A stretch of 64,000 nucleotides of DNA from Nocardia concava NBRC 100430 (lineage in GTDB: Bacteria; Actinomycetota; Actinomycetes; Mycobacteriales; Mycobacteriaceae): assembly GCF_000308815.1 (NCBI RefSeq), contig NZ_BAFX01000120.1, positions 20,144-84,143 on the forward strand, given 5' to 3'. The notes under the pieces are model-generated. The model ran no database searches, had not been told where the DNA came from, and saw only the letters and a program-made list of their open reading frames with translations. Shown here in pieces: positions 34,701 to 42,512 of the stretch (its first letter is position 1; every line of letters begins with the position of its first letter). Made by a program: the position numbers and the translations under genes.

Positions 34701-35745
34701 CGGATTCGACCTCGGGGCAGCGGCCGAAGACGGTGGTCCAGCCGCGGTCGCCCAGGTGCTGGGTGACGGTGGTGGCGAGGGTGGTCTTCCCGGCGCCGGC
34801 CTCACCGGAGAGCCACACCAGCCGGACCTGCCCGGCCGCGGCGGTATCGGCGGCGGCCAGGACGGCGGCGCGCTGGGGCGCGTATCCGGTGTCCGGCAAC
34901 GGTTCCGGATCCGGACGGGGTTCCGGCTCGACGGGTTTGACGGGCGCGGGCGGGGTCACGGTCTCGGTGTCCACCGAGTGCGTGAGGATGGCGGTTTCCA
35001 GATCCCGCAGTCCCGGACCGGGATCCACGCCGAATTCCAGGGTCAGGAATTCGCGGCTGCGGCGCACGGTGGCGAGCGCGTCCAGTGACTGTCCCAGTCG
35101 GTACTGCGCGATGGCCAGCAGCCGCGCGCACTCCTCGCGTCCCGGATGCTCCTCGAGAATGGGCCGCAGCGCCAGCACCACCTCGGCGGGCCGGTTCAGC
35201 TCCAGCGCCGCCTGGGCCCGCAGTTCGGCCGCGGTCAGGCGCAGGGCCAGCAGGCGGGCGGTTTCCTGTGCCGCCCAGGGCATTCCGGGAAACGATTCGA
35301 AGGCCGCGCCGTGCCAGCAGGCCAGCGCGGCGTCCAGTACCCGCACCTGTTCGAGCGGGTCGGGCCGTCCCGCCGGGTCGCGCATGGCGGCCTCGTGGCC
35401 GTGCAGCAGCTGTTCGAAGTGCCAGGAATCCACTTGGGACGGCTCGAGATTCAACGCATAACCGTGGGATTCGGACACGATGACCCGGGAGTGCGCGCGC
35501 CGCGGCCGGTCGGGTTCGAAGACCCGCCGCAGGTTGTGGATGTAGACCTGTAGCGCGGCAACGGCTTTGGCGGGCGGGTCGCCGTGCCAGAGATCGTCGA
35601 TGAGCCGTTCGGTGGGCACCACCCGGCCACCGGCCGCGACCAGCCGTCCCAGCACCGCGCACTGCATGGGCGCGCCCGGAGGCACCCGTGAACCATCGAT
35701 GCTGATGTGCAGTGGACCCAGCACCCCGATGCGTATGAGCGCCAT
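31708..35745 (-). CDS. Large SARP/AfsR-type transcriptional regulator with ATPase domain
   Basis: 1345 aa. N-terminal OmpR-type winged helix (1-95), BTAD (100-245), Pro-rich linker, AAA/NACHT-like ATPase with Walker A GEAGAGKTT (314-322) and Walker B IAIVLEDVH (about 395-403), then a helical TPR-like C-terminus. Residues 616-825 are a low-complexity Ala/Pro/Glu/Ser insertion, unusual for the family. SARPs of this kind activate secondary-metabolite or differentiation genes, but no biosynthetic cluster is next to it, so the target is unknown. ATG start; divergent from the MmyB-like gene. Confidence 0.9.
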   Translation of the reverse strand: MALIRIGVLGPLHISIDGSRVPPGAPMQCAVLGRLVAAGGRVVPTERLIDDLWHGDPPAKAVAALQVYIHNLRRVFEPDRPRRAHSRVIVSESHGYALNLEPSQVDSWHFEQLLHGHEAAMRDPAGRPDPLEQVRVLDAALACWHGAAFESFPGMPWAAQETARLLALRLTAAELRAQAALELNRPAEVVLALRPILEEHPGREECARLLAIAQYRLGQSLDALATVRRSREFLTLEFGVDPGPGLRDLETAILTHSVDTETVTPPAPVKPVEPEPRPDPEPLPDTGYAPQRAAVLAAADTAAAGQVRLVWLSGEAGAGKTTLATTVTQHLGDRGWTTVFGRCPEVESAPPAWAWAEVLTGLDAADPETFTAADAFTLARRVVRSCRERSAGTPIAIVLEDVHGADTATLQVLRQVVNWLRDRPILIVATLRGTEAGTGVRDTAAALALFTADRIDLDGLDMAGTRRAAAAAGLTELDDRTIELLRRRTGGNPLFVRELAKLVATQGTTDALPNSVRDLLGRRIAQLPPDVVDLLRHLSVWGEDSDMTTLAASVDRPTDTVIDLIATAESARLLRTDRAGRIIFDHALVRETVYYDLPTLRRTRMHWAAFEYLRRDPGPAPAAPSATGEPTASGTTGAHSTPVTTGAEGATARADRRGADRTRAEDAPGAGNRVLAALWGADHLVAALLGAPRQRAARRDERALSALRGADEVVAARPAEMATDTAVSEPAAVTGPPVNSDPGHDDDAAGVRHAPATSGPDLSESDTASDSAPEVPDSASPSGSVRAQQAEEPIANPDTAGDPPAREPSPLPWNRARDEVRVPRGRDIDALAHHAALGATVETATVALPYVRAAARRCVERRMRADAVRRWRSVLALHDLAGHAGPAASFAERLAVLEARCELVVALAYDGQHIAARAAREQALDLAESLGGTAGFGGDGAARTASAGGRALLAHAATCWPTPLIWSVHDWHTPDPRLREPLRIASADLDLPMRTRILLQVTAVFDRAVEDPSTARIMAAAAMVMAERLGDPDLVCTVINAQAFAAFAAGGFLRAHDLKRHATQLLRISTEEQLTEFRALAHYLLFRACLADADLTAAADHARKASEYATDGQLRHLLDAIAPFGMVLELLRGNTDEVLRLLAEGYADLDDLVAHSGEGAAEPTRDPNALHIGIAVSIGWLRNDMSEYLEELRERAALKPELFIHGYALALVHAGRPEEARRVLATMPVPAPQFWSTFTAVKARLAIAFGDPEAALAVYRQLLPYSGTICGLETGATVFGPMDYILAELATYLGDHQEAANHHAAAEQLQARLQSDLVELAPPGVGLMQASRLGPMGRSRLVRRS

Positions 35746-35834
35746 GTCGCCGCGCGACCCCCGTACCCAACTTCGAATAAAACCAAACAGAGTGCTCTCA
35801 ATATGACAGAAATTCTGCGAGATCGCCCTGTCTT

Positions 35835-36371
35835 GTGATCCGGCTTAACTCGATACGAAGTCGCTGTGAAGAGTTGTCCCGCACACTGCCCAGGGTGTTC
35901 GACTCCACTCCGCCGCCGGACGCCGATCTCACGGTGCTGCACAGCCTTCCGCATCCGGCCTGCCTGCACGACGGCGGCTACGACGTGGTCGCCGCGAACG
36001 ATGCCTTCCGCCGGCTCTTCCCCGGCACCGGCCCGGGCGCGAATCTCATGACCGCCATCCTGCTCGAGCCCATGGCACGCTACCGGCTCGGCGACTGGGA
36101 AGCCGAAGCGCAGGTGATGGTTTCGGCCTTCCGCGCCGCGGCACCGGAGCTGAATCCGGAGCGGGTCGAGGAGATCGTCAATCTGGCGCGGCGCTCCCCG
36201 GACTGGGATCGGCTGTGGGACACCGTGGTCACGCCGCTGCAGCCGCGGGAGCGCACGGTGCTGATGAACGATCCGGAGACGCGCAAGGAGCGCCGGATGT
36301 ATGTGCAGACGTTCGAGTTCCAATCACCGCGGCGGCCGTGGTGGCTGCTGACGGTAGTGCCGTTCGACTGA
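35835..36371 (+). CDS. MmyB-like ligand-binding domain protein without HTH
   Basis: 178 aa from GTG 35835; a shorter start at GTG 35895 is equally possible. Matches the MmyB-type PAS-like sensor: HPACLHDGGYDVVAANDAFRRLF, NLMTAILLEP, DWEAEAQVMVSAFR, FEFQSPRRPWWLLTVVPFD. Most relatives carry an Xre HTH in front; this one does not, so it can only sense. It is divergent from the giant SARP regulator with an 89-bp gap, suggesting a functional pair (inference). Confidence 0.72.
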   Translation: MIRLNSIRSRCEELSRTLPRVFDSTPPPDADLTVLHSLPHPACLHDGGYDVVAANDAFRRLFPGTGPGANLMTAILLEPMARYRLGDWEAEAQVMVSAFRAAAPELNPERVEEIVNLARRSPDWDRLWDTVVTPLQPRERTVLMNDPETRKERRMYVQTFEFQSPRRPWWLLTVVPFD

Positions 36372-36372
36372 A

Positions 36373-36416
36373 TCAGGCTTGCGCCGCGGGTGCCTTCAGG
36401 CTTGCGCAGCGGGTAC
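36373..36416. repeat. 23-bp-period tandem duplication at a gene end
   Basis: TCAGGCTTGCGCxGCGGGT occurs at 36373 and 36396. The inner copy holds the C-terminus and stop of the next (minus-strand) gene. Confidence 0.85.
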
Positions 36417-36920
36417 CTCGAACCAGCCGTCCTCGGGTTCGGCATAGCCGTGGTACATGAGCGGGATGCGCCGATCCACGCCGAAATGCCGGTACACCGC
36501 GAGCATGGCGGAGCGCACGGCGTGATCGTGGAAGTCGTCGATGCGGCGCGGGCCGAGCCAGTGCTCGGGCAGCAGCGCCAGCCGGGTCATCTCGTCCGGA
36601 TCGTCCATGTCGAGTCCGATCGGGCCCGGGTCGGCTATGAAGTGGTCGTGCAACACCGCGTGCACCCGATGCGGATCGTGCCGTCCCGCGCCGAACGCGA
36701 GGAAGCGCGTGCGGATGGCGGGTGAGCCGTGCGCCTGCAGCCAGTCGACCAGGTGCGGGTTCGCGCGCGGAATCGATCTGGCGGACAGGGACGTCTGCTC
36801 GACGAGGTGCAATACGCTCGCGCCGGGAACACGGGGTTCGGGGACGAGGAAGAGACTGAGTACCGGAGATCCGGACGTGCTGTCGCAGAGGCAGACCTTG
36901 GTGTGCGTGGGGTCGGGCAT
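36396..36920 (-). CDS. Hypothetical protein, 174 aa
   Basis: ATG start, soluble, no signal peptide or TM segment. His/Asp/Arg-rich central part (RHDPHRVHAVLHDHF, DDFHDHAVRSAM) that could bind metal, and an acidic aromatic C-terminus (YAEPEDGWFEVP). No family recognised. Convergent with the MmyB-like gene, with 24 bp between stops. Codon use resembles its neighbours, so it is probably real. Confidence 0.6.
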   Translation of the reverse strand: MPDPTHTKVCLCDSTSGSPVLSLFLVPEPRVPGASVLHLVEQTSLSARSIPRANPHLVDWLQAHGSPAIRTRFLAFGAGRHDPHRVHAVLHDHFIADPGPIGLDMDDPDEMTRLALLPEHWLGPRRIDDFHDHAVRSAMLAVYRHFGVDRRIPLMYHGYAEPEDGWFEVPAAQA

Positions 36921-37036
36921 GCGCCGCTCCTCAGCAGGAGATGCTGGGCATCGTTGTCCGAGTCGTGCCGATGCGTCGAGTCACCAGACTCGGACAGGTC
37001 TCTCCTCGACGCTCGACCGTTGCAACACCCGGAATT

Positions 37037-37723
37037 CTACGCCCCGACCAGCCTGCTGCGGTTGCTCTGCCGGGCCGGCTGCGCCGCCAGCTGACCCTCG
37101 ATGGTGGCCCGGACAGTCGGCCACTCGTCCTCGAGGATCGAGTAGAAGGCGGTGCTGCGCACCTCGCCGTCCAGCCCGCGCGAATGCGCCCGCCGCACCC
37201 CGTCACTGGTGGCGCCGAGCCGCTCGATGGCCATGCGGGAGCGCAGGTTTCGCACATCCGCCCGCATGGCGATGCGCTTCACCCGCCACACCTCGAAGGC
37301 GTGCTGCAGCAACAGCAGCTTGGACTCCAGGTTGATGCCCGCGCCGCGGGCCTCCCGGGACAGCCAGGTGTTGCCGATCTCGGCGGCATCGGGCACCGCC
37401 AGCAGTGGATCCCCGTTCGGCATGCCGTGCACCAGTGGCCAGACCACCGGACCCTGCCAATAGTCGAAGCGGGTGAACCGGGTCGAGCCCAGCACCCGCC
37501 CACTGGCGACGGCGATGATGGCGAAGGCCAGCGAGGTGCCCGAGGCATGCCCGGACAGGGCCTGGGCGATGTATTCCAGCGCCTCGTCCGCACCATGTGG
37601 GACAGGCGTGAACGCATAGTCGTCACGATTTCCCGCGGCAGCCTCCGCAAGACCCGAAGCATGCTGCGGCGCAAGGGGTTCCAGCCGTACCAGACGGCCA
37701 GTCAGAGTTACGGGTACGGGCAC
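37037..37723 (-). CDS. GNAT acetyltransferase (RimJ/RimL type)
   Basis: 228 aa. GTG 37723 is preferred (GAGG just upstream; TTG 37741 is the alternative). Acetyltransf_3 pattern: LVRLEPLAPQHASGL, VLGSTRFTRFD, EIGNTWLSREARGAGIN (acetyl-CoA loop), IERLGATSDGVRRAH. Substrate may be a ribosomal protein or a small molecule; related actinobacterial proteins are often annotated only as GNATs. Confidence 0.83.
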   Translation of the reverse strand: MPVPVTLTGRLVRLEPLAPQHASGLAEAAAGNRDDYAFTPVPHGADEALEYIAQALSGHASGTSLAFAIIAVASGRVLGSTRFTRFDYWQGPVVWPLVHGMPNGDPLLAVPDAAEIGNTWLSREARGAGINLESKLLLLQHAFEVWRVKRIAMRADVRNLRSRMAIERLGATSDGVRRAHSRGLDGEVRSTAFYSILEDEWPTVRATIEGQLAAQPARQSNRSRLVGA

Positions 37724-38040
37724 GTTCCCTCGATCTTTCAAGTCGGTCGGGGGCTCGCGTCAGGCAATGGCCGCCCCGGCCACACACTCCGGAATCGACG
37801 AACCAGCCCTGGCGCGCCAGTAGCAGCATCGGATAGTGGGATGAACGATAGCGGAACACCAGCGCACCGCGCCGCAGGCGGCATGTAAATTTCACGCGCT
37901 TTTCAGCGCGTCGCACGGGCGTTTCACAGGTGTCGCACAGCCACCCCCGCCGAGTCTCCCCGCAACTACCGGGCGACCCCTCCCCCGGAACCCGTCAGAA
38001 CCGAATACCTATGCGCTGGAAGGTATTCCTATCTCTCCCC
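37724..38040. other. 317-bp intergenic region, no gene seen
   Basis: GC-rich, stops in all frames or no credible start; no RNA gene or strong hairpin recognised. It probably carries the GNAT promoter at its left end. Confidence 0.6.
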
Positions 38041-38541
38041 TCACCCCCAAAACCCGTCATGCACAGCCCGCGCCTCCGCAAGCTCGACCGGCCCGACCAC
38101 CGCCACCACCCGCTGCCCCGCCGCGAACACCTCCCGACACGGCAACGCCATGGTCGGATTCTCCGGATTCGCACCGGTCAAACCCAATAACTGATCCTCC
38201 CCGAGCCCATACACAACCCGTCCGATACTCCCCCAATAGATCGCCCCCGCGCACATCGCACACGGCTCCGTACTGGTGTAAACCGTGCAGCGACGCAGAA
38301 ACTCGGCATCATAGGTCGCCGTCGCGGCCCGCACCAGATTCGTCTCCGCGTGGCCGGTCGCGTCACGCCCCGTCGTCACGGTGTTCTCGGCCTCCAGCAA
38401 CACCCCGCCGTCGGGTCCCGCGAGCAGTGCGCCGAAGGGGTGATTCCCACGTTCCCGAGACCGCCGCGCAATGGCCACGGCGGCCATCAGATTGCGGATA
38501 TCGAGGTCGGTCGCACTGCCCGCGTCCTGGCCGATTTTCAT
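38041..38541 (-). CDS. Nucleoside/nucleobase deaminase
   Basis: 166 aa from ATG 38541. Cytidine-deaminase-like zinc enzyme: GHAETNLV supplies the His ligand and catalytic Glu, EPCAMCAGAIYW the two Cys ligands. The FGALL and Trp of the second motif fit guanine deaminase/TadA-type members rather than true cytidine deaminases. Last gene of the MFS-NMT1-deaminase run (92-bp gap), so it may process what the MFS protein imports. Confidence 0.83.
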   Translation of the reverse strand: MKIGQDAGSATDLDIRNLMAAVAIARRSRERGNHPFGALLAGPDGGVLLEAENTVTTGRDATGHAETNLVRAATATYDAEFLRRCTVYTSTEPCAMCAGAIYWGSIGRVVYGLGEDQLLGLTGANPENPTMALPCREVFAAGQRVVAVVGPVELAEARAVHDGFWG

Positions 38542-38632
38542 ACCGGAATCATGACCGACCCAGACGTTGCGGGCGAATTCTGTCGGGCCTTCGGTCACCC
38601 GGTCGGATCGACGGTCTGCGCGGCGGCATGGG

Positions 38633-39553
38633 TCAGCGGACCGTCGCCGCGAGCTCGGCACTGTCGACGATGCTGGTGTCGACCAGTTCCTCGAACGGGG
38701 GGACGGTGCGAATCATCTTTTCCTGCTGCAGGATTTGCATCCATCGGTTGGTCGCGGCGGCGTCGATGCGCGTGGTCTCCCAGGTTCGCGACCGCTTGAT
38801 CCACTCGCATGCGCGCGTCAGGGTCGATGACGCGATGCCCGGCCAATGGGCGGTCAGCAGCGGTTCGAGTTCCGCGACGGTGGTGGTGGTGCGCAGGCGC
38901 ACCATGGCCTCCTGCAGGGCGGCGGTGAACCGCACCAGGCGGTCGGACAGCTCCGCCAGGCGGTCGGTGCGGCAGTAGTAGACGCTGTTGGGACCGAGGC
39001 CGCCGACCTCGGCGTAGTCGATGGCGATGACGCCGGTTCCCCTGTCCTGCAGGATTTGCGCGGTCGTGGCGTCGAGGACGATGGCGTCACCGAGCCCGGC
39101 CTCGAACAGTTCGACGAACATCGGTGTGGACAGATCACGCAGGAAGGTGATGTCGGCGGGATCGACCCCGGCCTCCCGGATCAGGCCCGCGGTGAAGGCA
39201 TACGGGGCGCTGCCGCCGATACCGGGCGCGAGGACGGTGCGGCCCACCAGGTCGGCCCACTCGAACTCGCCGTTCCGGTCGCGGATTACCAGCGCCTTCG
39301 GGAACTGGTGGTTCACCTGGGCGAACACGGTCAGTTCCCGGGGCGTTCGCCAATACATCCCGGGCACCCAGATGCCGCCCAGCGCGATATCCGCGGCTCC
39401 GCTGTCCAGATCGTCGAGCACCCCGGTCCACGGGTCCTTCGCTGTCGCGGTGACTTTCAGGTCGCCGTCGGCGAAGAGGCCGAGGTGATCGGCGTAGTAC
39501 TGCGGCAGGTAGTTCAGGCCGTGCGCGGTCGCGGAAATCGTCAGGGCGGTCAT
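38633..39553 (-). CDS. NMT1/ThiY-like substrate-binding-fold protein without signal peptide
   Basis: 306 aa. Two-lobe periplasmic-binding fold of the NMT1/SsuA family (LPQYYADHLGLFADGDLKV, DIALGGIWVPGMYW, GGSAPYAFTAGLIREAGVDP). Unusual: it begins directly at the fold, with no signal peptide or lipobox, and no ABC permease or ATPase is near. The yeast Thi5 cysteine cluster is absent. It may be a cytosolic sensor or an enzyme. 28 bp downstream of the MFS gene. Confidence 0.78.
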   Translation of the reverse strand: MTALTISATAHGLNYLPQYYADHLGLFADGDLKVTATAKDPWTGVLDDLDSGAADIALGGIWVPGMYWRTPRELTVFAQVNHQFPKALVIRDRNGEFEWADLVGRTVLAPGIGGSAPYAFTAGLIREAGVDPADITFLRDLSTPMFVELFEAGLGDAIVLDATTAQILQDRGTGVIAIDYAEVGGLGPNSVYYCRTDRLAELSDRLVRFTAALQEAMVRLRTTTTVAELEPLLTAHWPGIASSTLTRACEWIKRSRTWETTRIDAAATNRWMQILQQEKMIRTVPPFEELVDTSIVDSAELAATVR

Positions 39554-39581
39554 CGATGGGGCTCCTTGTCGATGGGATGGG

Positions 39582-41075
39582 TTACGCGGTAACGGAAGTC
39601 GGATATTCGGAGGCGGCCTCGAGGGATTTGCCGAAGGTTTCGGGACCGAAGCGGGCGGCCACCACGAGCAGGGCGTACATGGCCGCGATCATGACGAATA
39701 CGCCTGCGACACCGGCGAAGTCGAAGAAGTACAGGGCGGCGAAGGGCATCACCGCGCCGGCGACATTGCCGATGCCGTTGACCACCGACGCGCCCATGGC
39801 ACGCACCGAGGTGGGATACAGCTCCGGCGACCACACCGACAGCATCGTGTTCAGCATCATGGTGAAGAACTGGAAGATCATGCCCAGCACCAGGATCAGC
39901 GCCGTCGAGTGCGCGAAGGCCGCGAACGCGATCGCGGAGACACAGCCCAGGACCGCGGCCGACATCACGGTCATCCGGCGCGGCACCCTTCCGGCCAGAT
40001 ACGAGGCGGCGCACGCGCCGAACAGGCTGCCGACGTTCATGATCATGGTGAAGGCCAGCGAGTCCGACAGCGAATACCCGCGGGACTGTAACAGGATCGG
40101 CATCAGGAACAGCAGGGTCACCTGAGCGCCGAACGACATCCACGAGGCCGCGCCGATCGCGGCGGTGCGACGCAGGTTCCGGCCCCGGAAGACCTCGGTG
40201 TAGGACACCGGGTGCGTGGGGACGGCGTCCGCGGCGGTCACGAATCGCTTTGCGGGACCGGGGTTTCGGAGCCCGGCGATGCTTCCGCCGGCCAGCCGGG
40301 TCAGGCTCAGGTTGGCGTCGTCCACGCGCCCCTTGGACAGCAGGAATCTCGGTGACTCGGGCAGATACCGGCGGAAGAAGACCACCAGGACGGCGGGCAC
40401 GGCGAGGATGACGTAGGTCCAGCGCCACGAGCTGCCGTCGCCGCCGAGTACCTCGTTGAGCGGGCCGAGCACGAGCAGGAAGAATCCGAACGAGGCGATA
40501 TTGCCGACGCCGCCGGAGGAGATGTTCAGCGTCGCCAGCAGCGATCCACGGTGGCGGGTGGCGACCAGTTCAGCGAGAATCGCGAGCCCGACGGTGAATT
40601 CACCACCCAGCCCGATGCCCACGATGAGTCGGCTGGCCAGCAGCATCTCGTAGTTGACGGCGGCCGCGCTGATCAGGCCGCCGAGGGTGTAGACCAGCAG
40701 GTTCGAGCCGAGCGCGGCCCGCCGGCCCCAGCGGTCGGCGACGTAGCCGCCGATCAGCCGCCCGATCAGGCCGCCGACGACGGTGACCGTATTGATAAGG
40801 GTGAGTTGGGCATTGCCGATGCCGAACGAGTCCTTCAGCAGCGGGCCCATCGCGCCGGTCGAATTCTGTTCCAGCGAATCGAAGAACAGGCCCGCCATGA
40901 GCAGGGCGATGACGAGCACCTGCACCCGGCCGAAGCCGATCAGGTCGAGGACTTCCGCGAGGGCGGAGGAGGCGGGCGCGGCGGGCGGCGGCGCGATCGG
41001 GGCCGGGGGTTCGAGGGTGGAGGACGGGACTTCGGCGGCGGTGGGTGACGGTTTACCGGGCAGCGCGAGAGACAT
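39582..41075 (-). CDS. MFS transporter (sugar/metabolite:H+ symporter type)
   Basis: 497 aa, 12 transmembrane helices after a 40-residue Pro/Ala-rich cytoplasmic tail. Signature A GGYVADRWGRRAA between TM2 and TM3, PESPRFLLSKGR in the central loop. Related proteins import aromatic acids, shikimate or sugars. First gene of an operon with the NMT1-like protein and the deaminase; two TGTATAC sites lie in its 210-bp upstream region next to a GntR gene. Confidence 0.88.
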   Translation of the reverse strand: MSLALPGKPSPTAAEVPSSTLEPPAPIAPPPAAPASSALAEVLDLIGFGRVQVLVIALLMAGLFFDSLEQNSTGAMGPLLKDSFGIGNAQLTLINTVTVVGGLIGRLIGGYVADRWGRRAALGSNLLVYTLGGLISAAAVNYEMLLASRLIVGIGLGGEFTVGLAILAELVATRHRGSLLATLNISSGGVGNIASFGFFLLVLGPLNEVLGGDGSSWRWTYVILAVPAVLVVFFRRYLPESPRFLLSKGRVDDANLSLTRLAGGSIAGLRNPGPAKRFVTAADAVPTHPVSYTEVFRGRNLRRTAAIGAASWMSFGAQVTLLFLMPILLQSRGYSLSDSLAFTMIMNVGSLFGACAASYLAGRVPRRMTVMSAAVLGCVSAIAFAAFAHSTALILVLGMIFQFFTMMLNTMLSVWSPELYPTSVRAMGASVVNGIGNVAGAVMPFAALYFFDFAGVAGVFVMIAAMYALLVVAARFGPETFGKSLEAASEYPTSVTA

Positions 41076-41166
41076 GTCGGGACTCCGGAGGGCGGGAGCG
41101 TGGCACCGACACCGGTCGCGTCGGTGAGCCGACTTCGCAGTGAAACTGGAATCGAACTGCCTAAAG

Positions 41167-41176
41167 TTGTATACAG
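41167..41176. promoter_or_regulatory. GntR-type half-palindrome site 1
   Basis: TTGTATACAG, built on the core TGTATAC, fits the GT-N-TAC pattern of FCD-type GntR operators. It lies 92 bp upstream of the MFS start. Confidence 0.55.
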
Positions 41177-41240
41177 TTCCAATGACGTGAGCGTTTCACA
41201 CTCGCAAATCCAGGTTACGCGATCCAGATATTACCTCAAA

Positions 41241-41250
41241 CTGTATACCA
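41241..41250. promoter_or_regulatory. GntR-type half-palindrome site 2
   Basis: CTGTATACCA repeats the TGTATAC core 73 bp from site 1, in the same MFS upstream region and just past the GntR stop. Confidence 0.55.
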
Positions 41251-41263
41251 TCTGCGGATTCCA

Positions 41264-41298
41264 GCTAGCTCTCGAACCGCCAGCGCTAGCTCTCGAAC
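41264..41298. repeat. 21-bp-period tandem duplication at the GntR stop
   Basis: GCTAGCTCTCGAAC occurs at 41264 and 41285; the inner copy carries the last codons and the TAG of the minus-strand GntR gene. Confidence 0.85.
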
Positions 41299-41900
41299 TC
41301 CTCGGTGAAGAACTGTTCGTCCCGCCGCAGATGCTCGTCCATGAGGTAGCCGGCCTGCACGACCGCACCGTTCAGGATCGCGATCGCGACCGCCCGATGG
41401 TCGGTGACGGCGGATTCCCGATCGTGGCCCAGCCCCCACTGCACCCGCTGATTCAGGTTCGCGAGCATCTCCCGCAGATGCCCGTTCCCCGCCGCGATCG
41501 CGATCAGCTCATGGAACGACGGCCCACTCCCCGCCGCCGCACCCGAGAGGTCGTGCGCGATCTCCGCCAATTCCCCCGCCACGGAACCACCCCGCTGCTC
41601 GGCCGCGAGCTGAGCCGCGAAAACCTCGAGCCCCCGCCGCACCTGCAACATCTCGCGACCGTCATGCAGCAGCGTCTCCGACACGGTCGCCCCCCGATGC
41701 CGCACGATGGTGACGAACCCCTCCGACTGCAACCGCGCCAGCGCCTCACGCACCGGAATCCGCGAAACCCCGAACCGCGCGGCAAGCGTCCCCTCCACCA
41801 ACCGCGCGCCCACCGCCAACTCCCCAGCCAGGATCTCCGCCCGCAACACCCGCGCGATCGCATCCCCCGACGAATCTTCCCCCACCACCGGATCTGCCAC
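41286..41900 (-). CDS. GntR-family regulator (FCD subfamily)
   Basis: 204 aa from GTG 41900. N-terminal winged HTH (EILAGELAVGARLVEGTLAARFGVSRIPVREALARLQSEGFV) and C-terminal all-helical FCD ligand domain (FHELIAIAAGNGHL, YLMDEHLRRDEQFF). The longer frame to 42077 has a Gly/Arg-rich, unlikely N-terminus. Placed directly upstream of the MFS operon in the same direction, it likely represses that operon via the TGTATAC sites until an organic-acid-type effector binds. Confidence 0.85.
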   Translation of the reverse strand: MADPVVGEDSSGDAIARVLRAEILAGELAVGARLVEGTLAARFGVSRIPVREALARLQSEGFVTIVRHRGATVSETLLHDGREMLQVRRGLEVFAAQLAAEQRGGSVAGELAEIAHDLSGAAAGSGPSFHELIAIAAGNGHLREMLANLNQRVQWGLGHDRESAVTDHRAVAIAILNGAVVQAGYLMDEHLRRDEQFFTEEFES

Positions 41901-42056
41901 CCCCGCAGCATAAGCGCCCACCCACCCCGCCCTCCGACGCCACCGACCGCCCACCCCCGCACGATCCATCACCCGCCACCGGCCCCACTGAGCAACAACG
42001 GAATTCACCCCGCCACGCCCACCGCCGATGTCAGCACCGACCGCTACCGTCAGATC

Positions 42057-42488
42057 GTGGTCAACGCCTACTACCATGTCGCGATCTACGTCTCGCTGAG
42101 CGATCAGATCCCCGACGACCGCCTAGCCGAACTGCGATGGCACCTGGGTCTCGCCCCTCGCCCGAACGGTCCAACCTCTTTGAACCGTGACGGCCTGCCA
42201 CTCCCCTTCCGCCACGAACCAGCCTTCCGCCCCGATGACGAAGATCTGTTCGCGGACTTAACCCCTCGATCCGGAGGCGGCTGGTTCCTCACCGCCCGCC
42301 AGGAAGTGGACACCGACGACCTGGCCCCCTTGGCGAGCCTCTTCCACTGGCTGGCACCGTGGATCCATCCGATCGACATCCGACCGGACGGATCGATCCC
42401 AGTAGGCGACTACAACTTCTACGACTCCACCTCCCAATACGGCCTGATACTCCAAGACGGCCACTGGACCCTGGCGAACTGGATGTGA
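42057..42488 (+). CDS. Hypothetical protein, 143 aa
   Basis: GTG 42057 is the first sensible start; further upstream the frame is antisense GntR sequence. Soluble, Trp/His-rich, with HVAIYVSLSDQIPDDRLAELRWHLG and SLFHWLAPWIHPIDIRPDGSIPVGDYNFY. No family recognised. Ends 24 bp before the convergent NmrA-like gene. Codon usage and aromatic composition support a real protein. Confidence 0.65.
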   Translation: MVNAYYHVAIYVSLSDQIPDDRLAELRWHLGLAPRPNGPTSLNRDGLPLPFRHEPAFRPDDEDLFADLTPRSGGGWFLTARQEVDTDDLAPLASLFHWLAPWIHPIDIRPDGSIPVGDYNFYDSTSQYGLILQDGHWTLANWM

Positions 42489-42512
42489 GGATGGGCTGCC
42501 AGTGGCGTGGAT

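Noticed and set aside
38633..39553. Thi5-type pyrimidine synthase as an identity for the NMT1-like protein
   Set aside because: The cysteine-rich iron-binding motif of Thi5 is absent; only the fold is shared.
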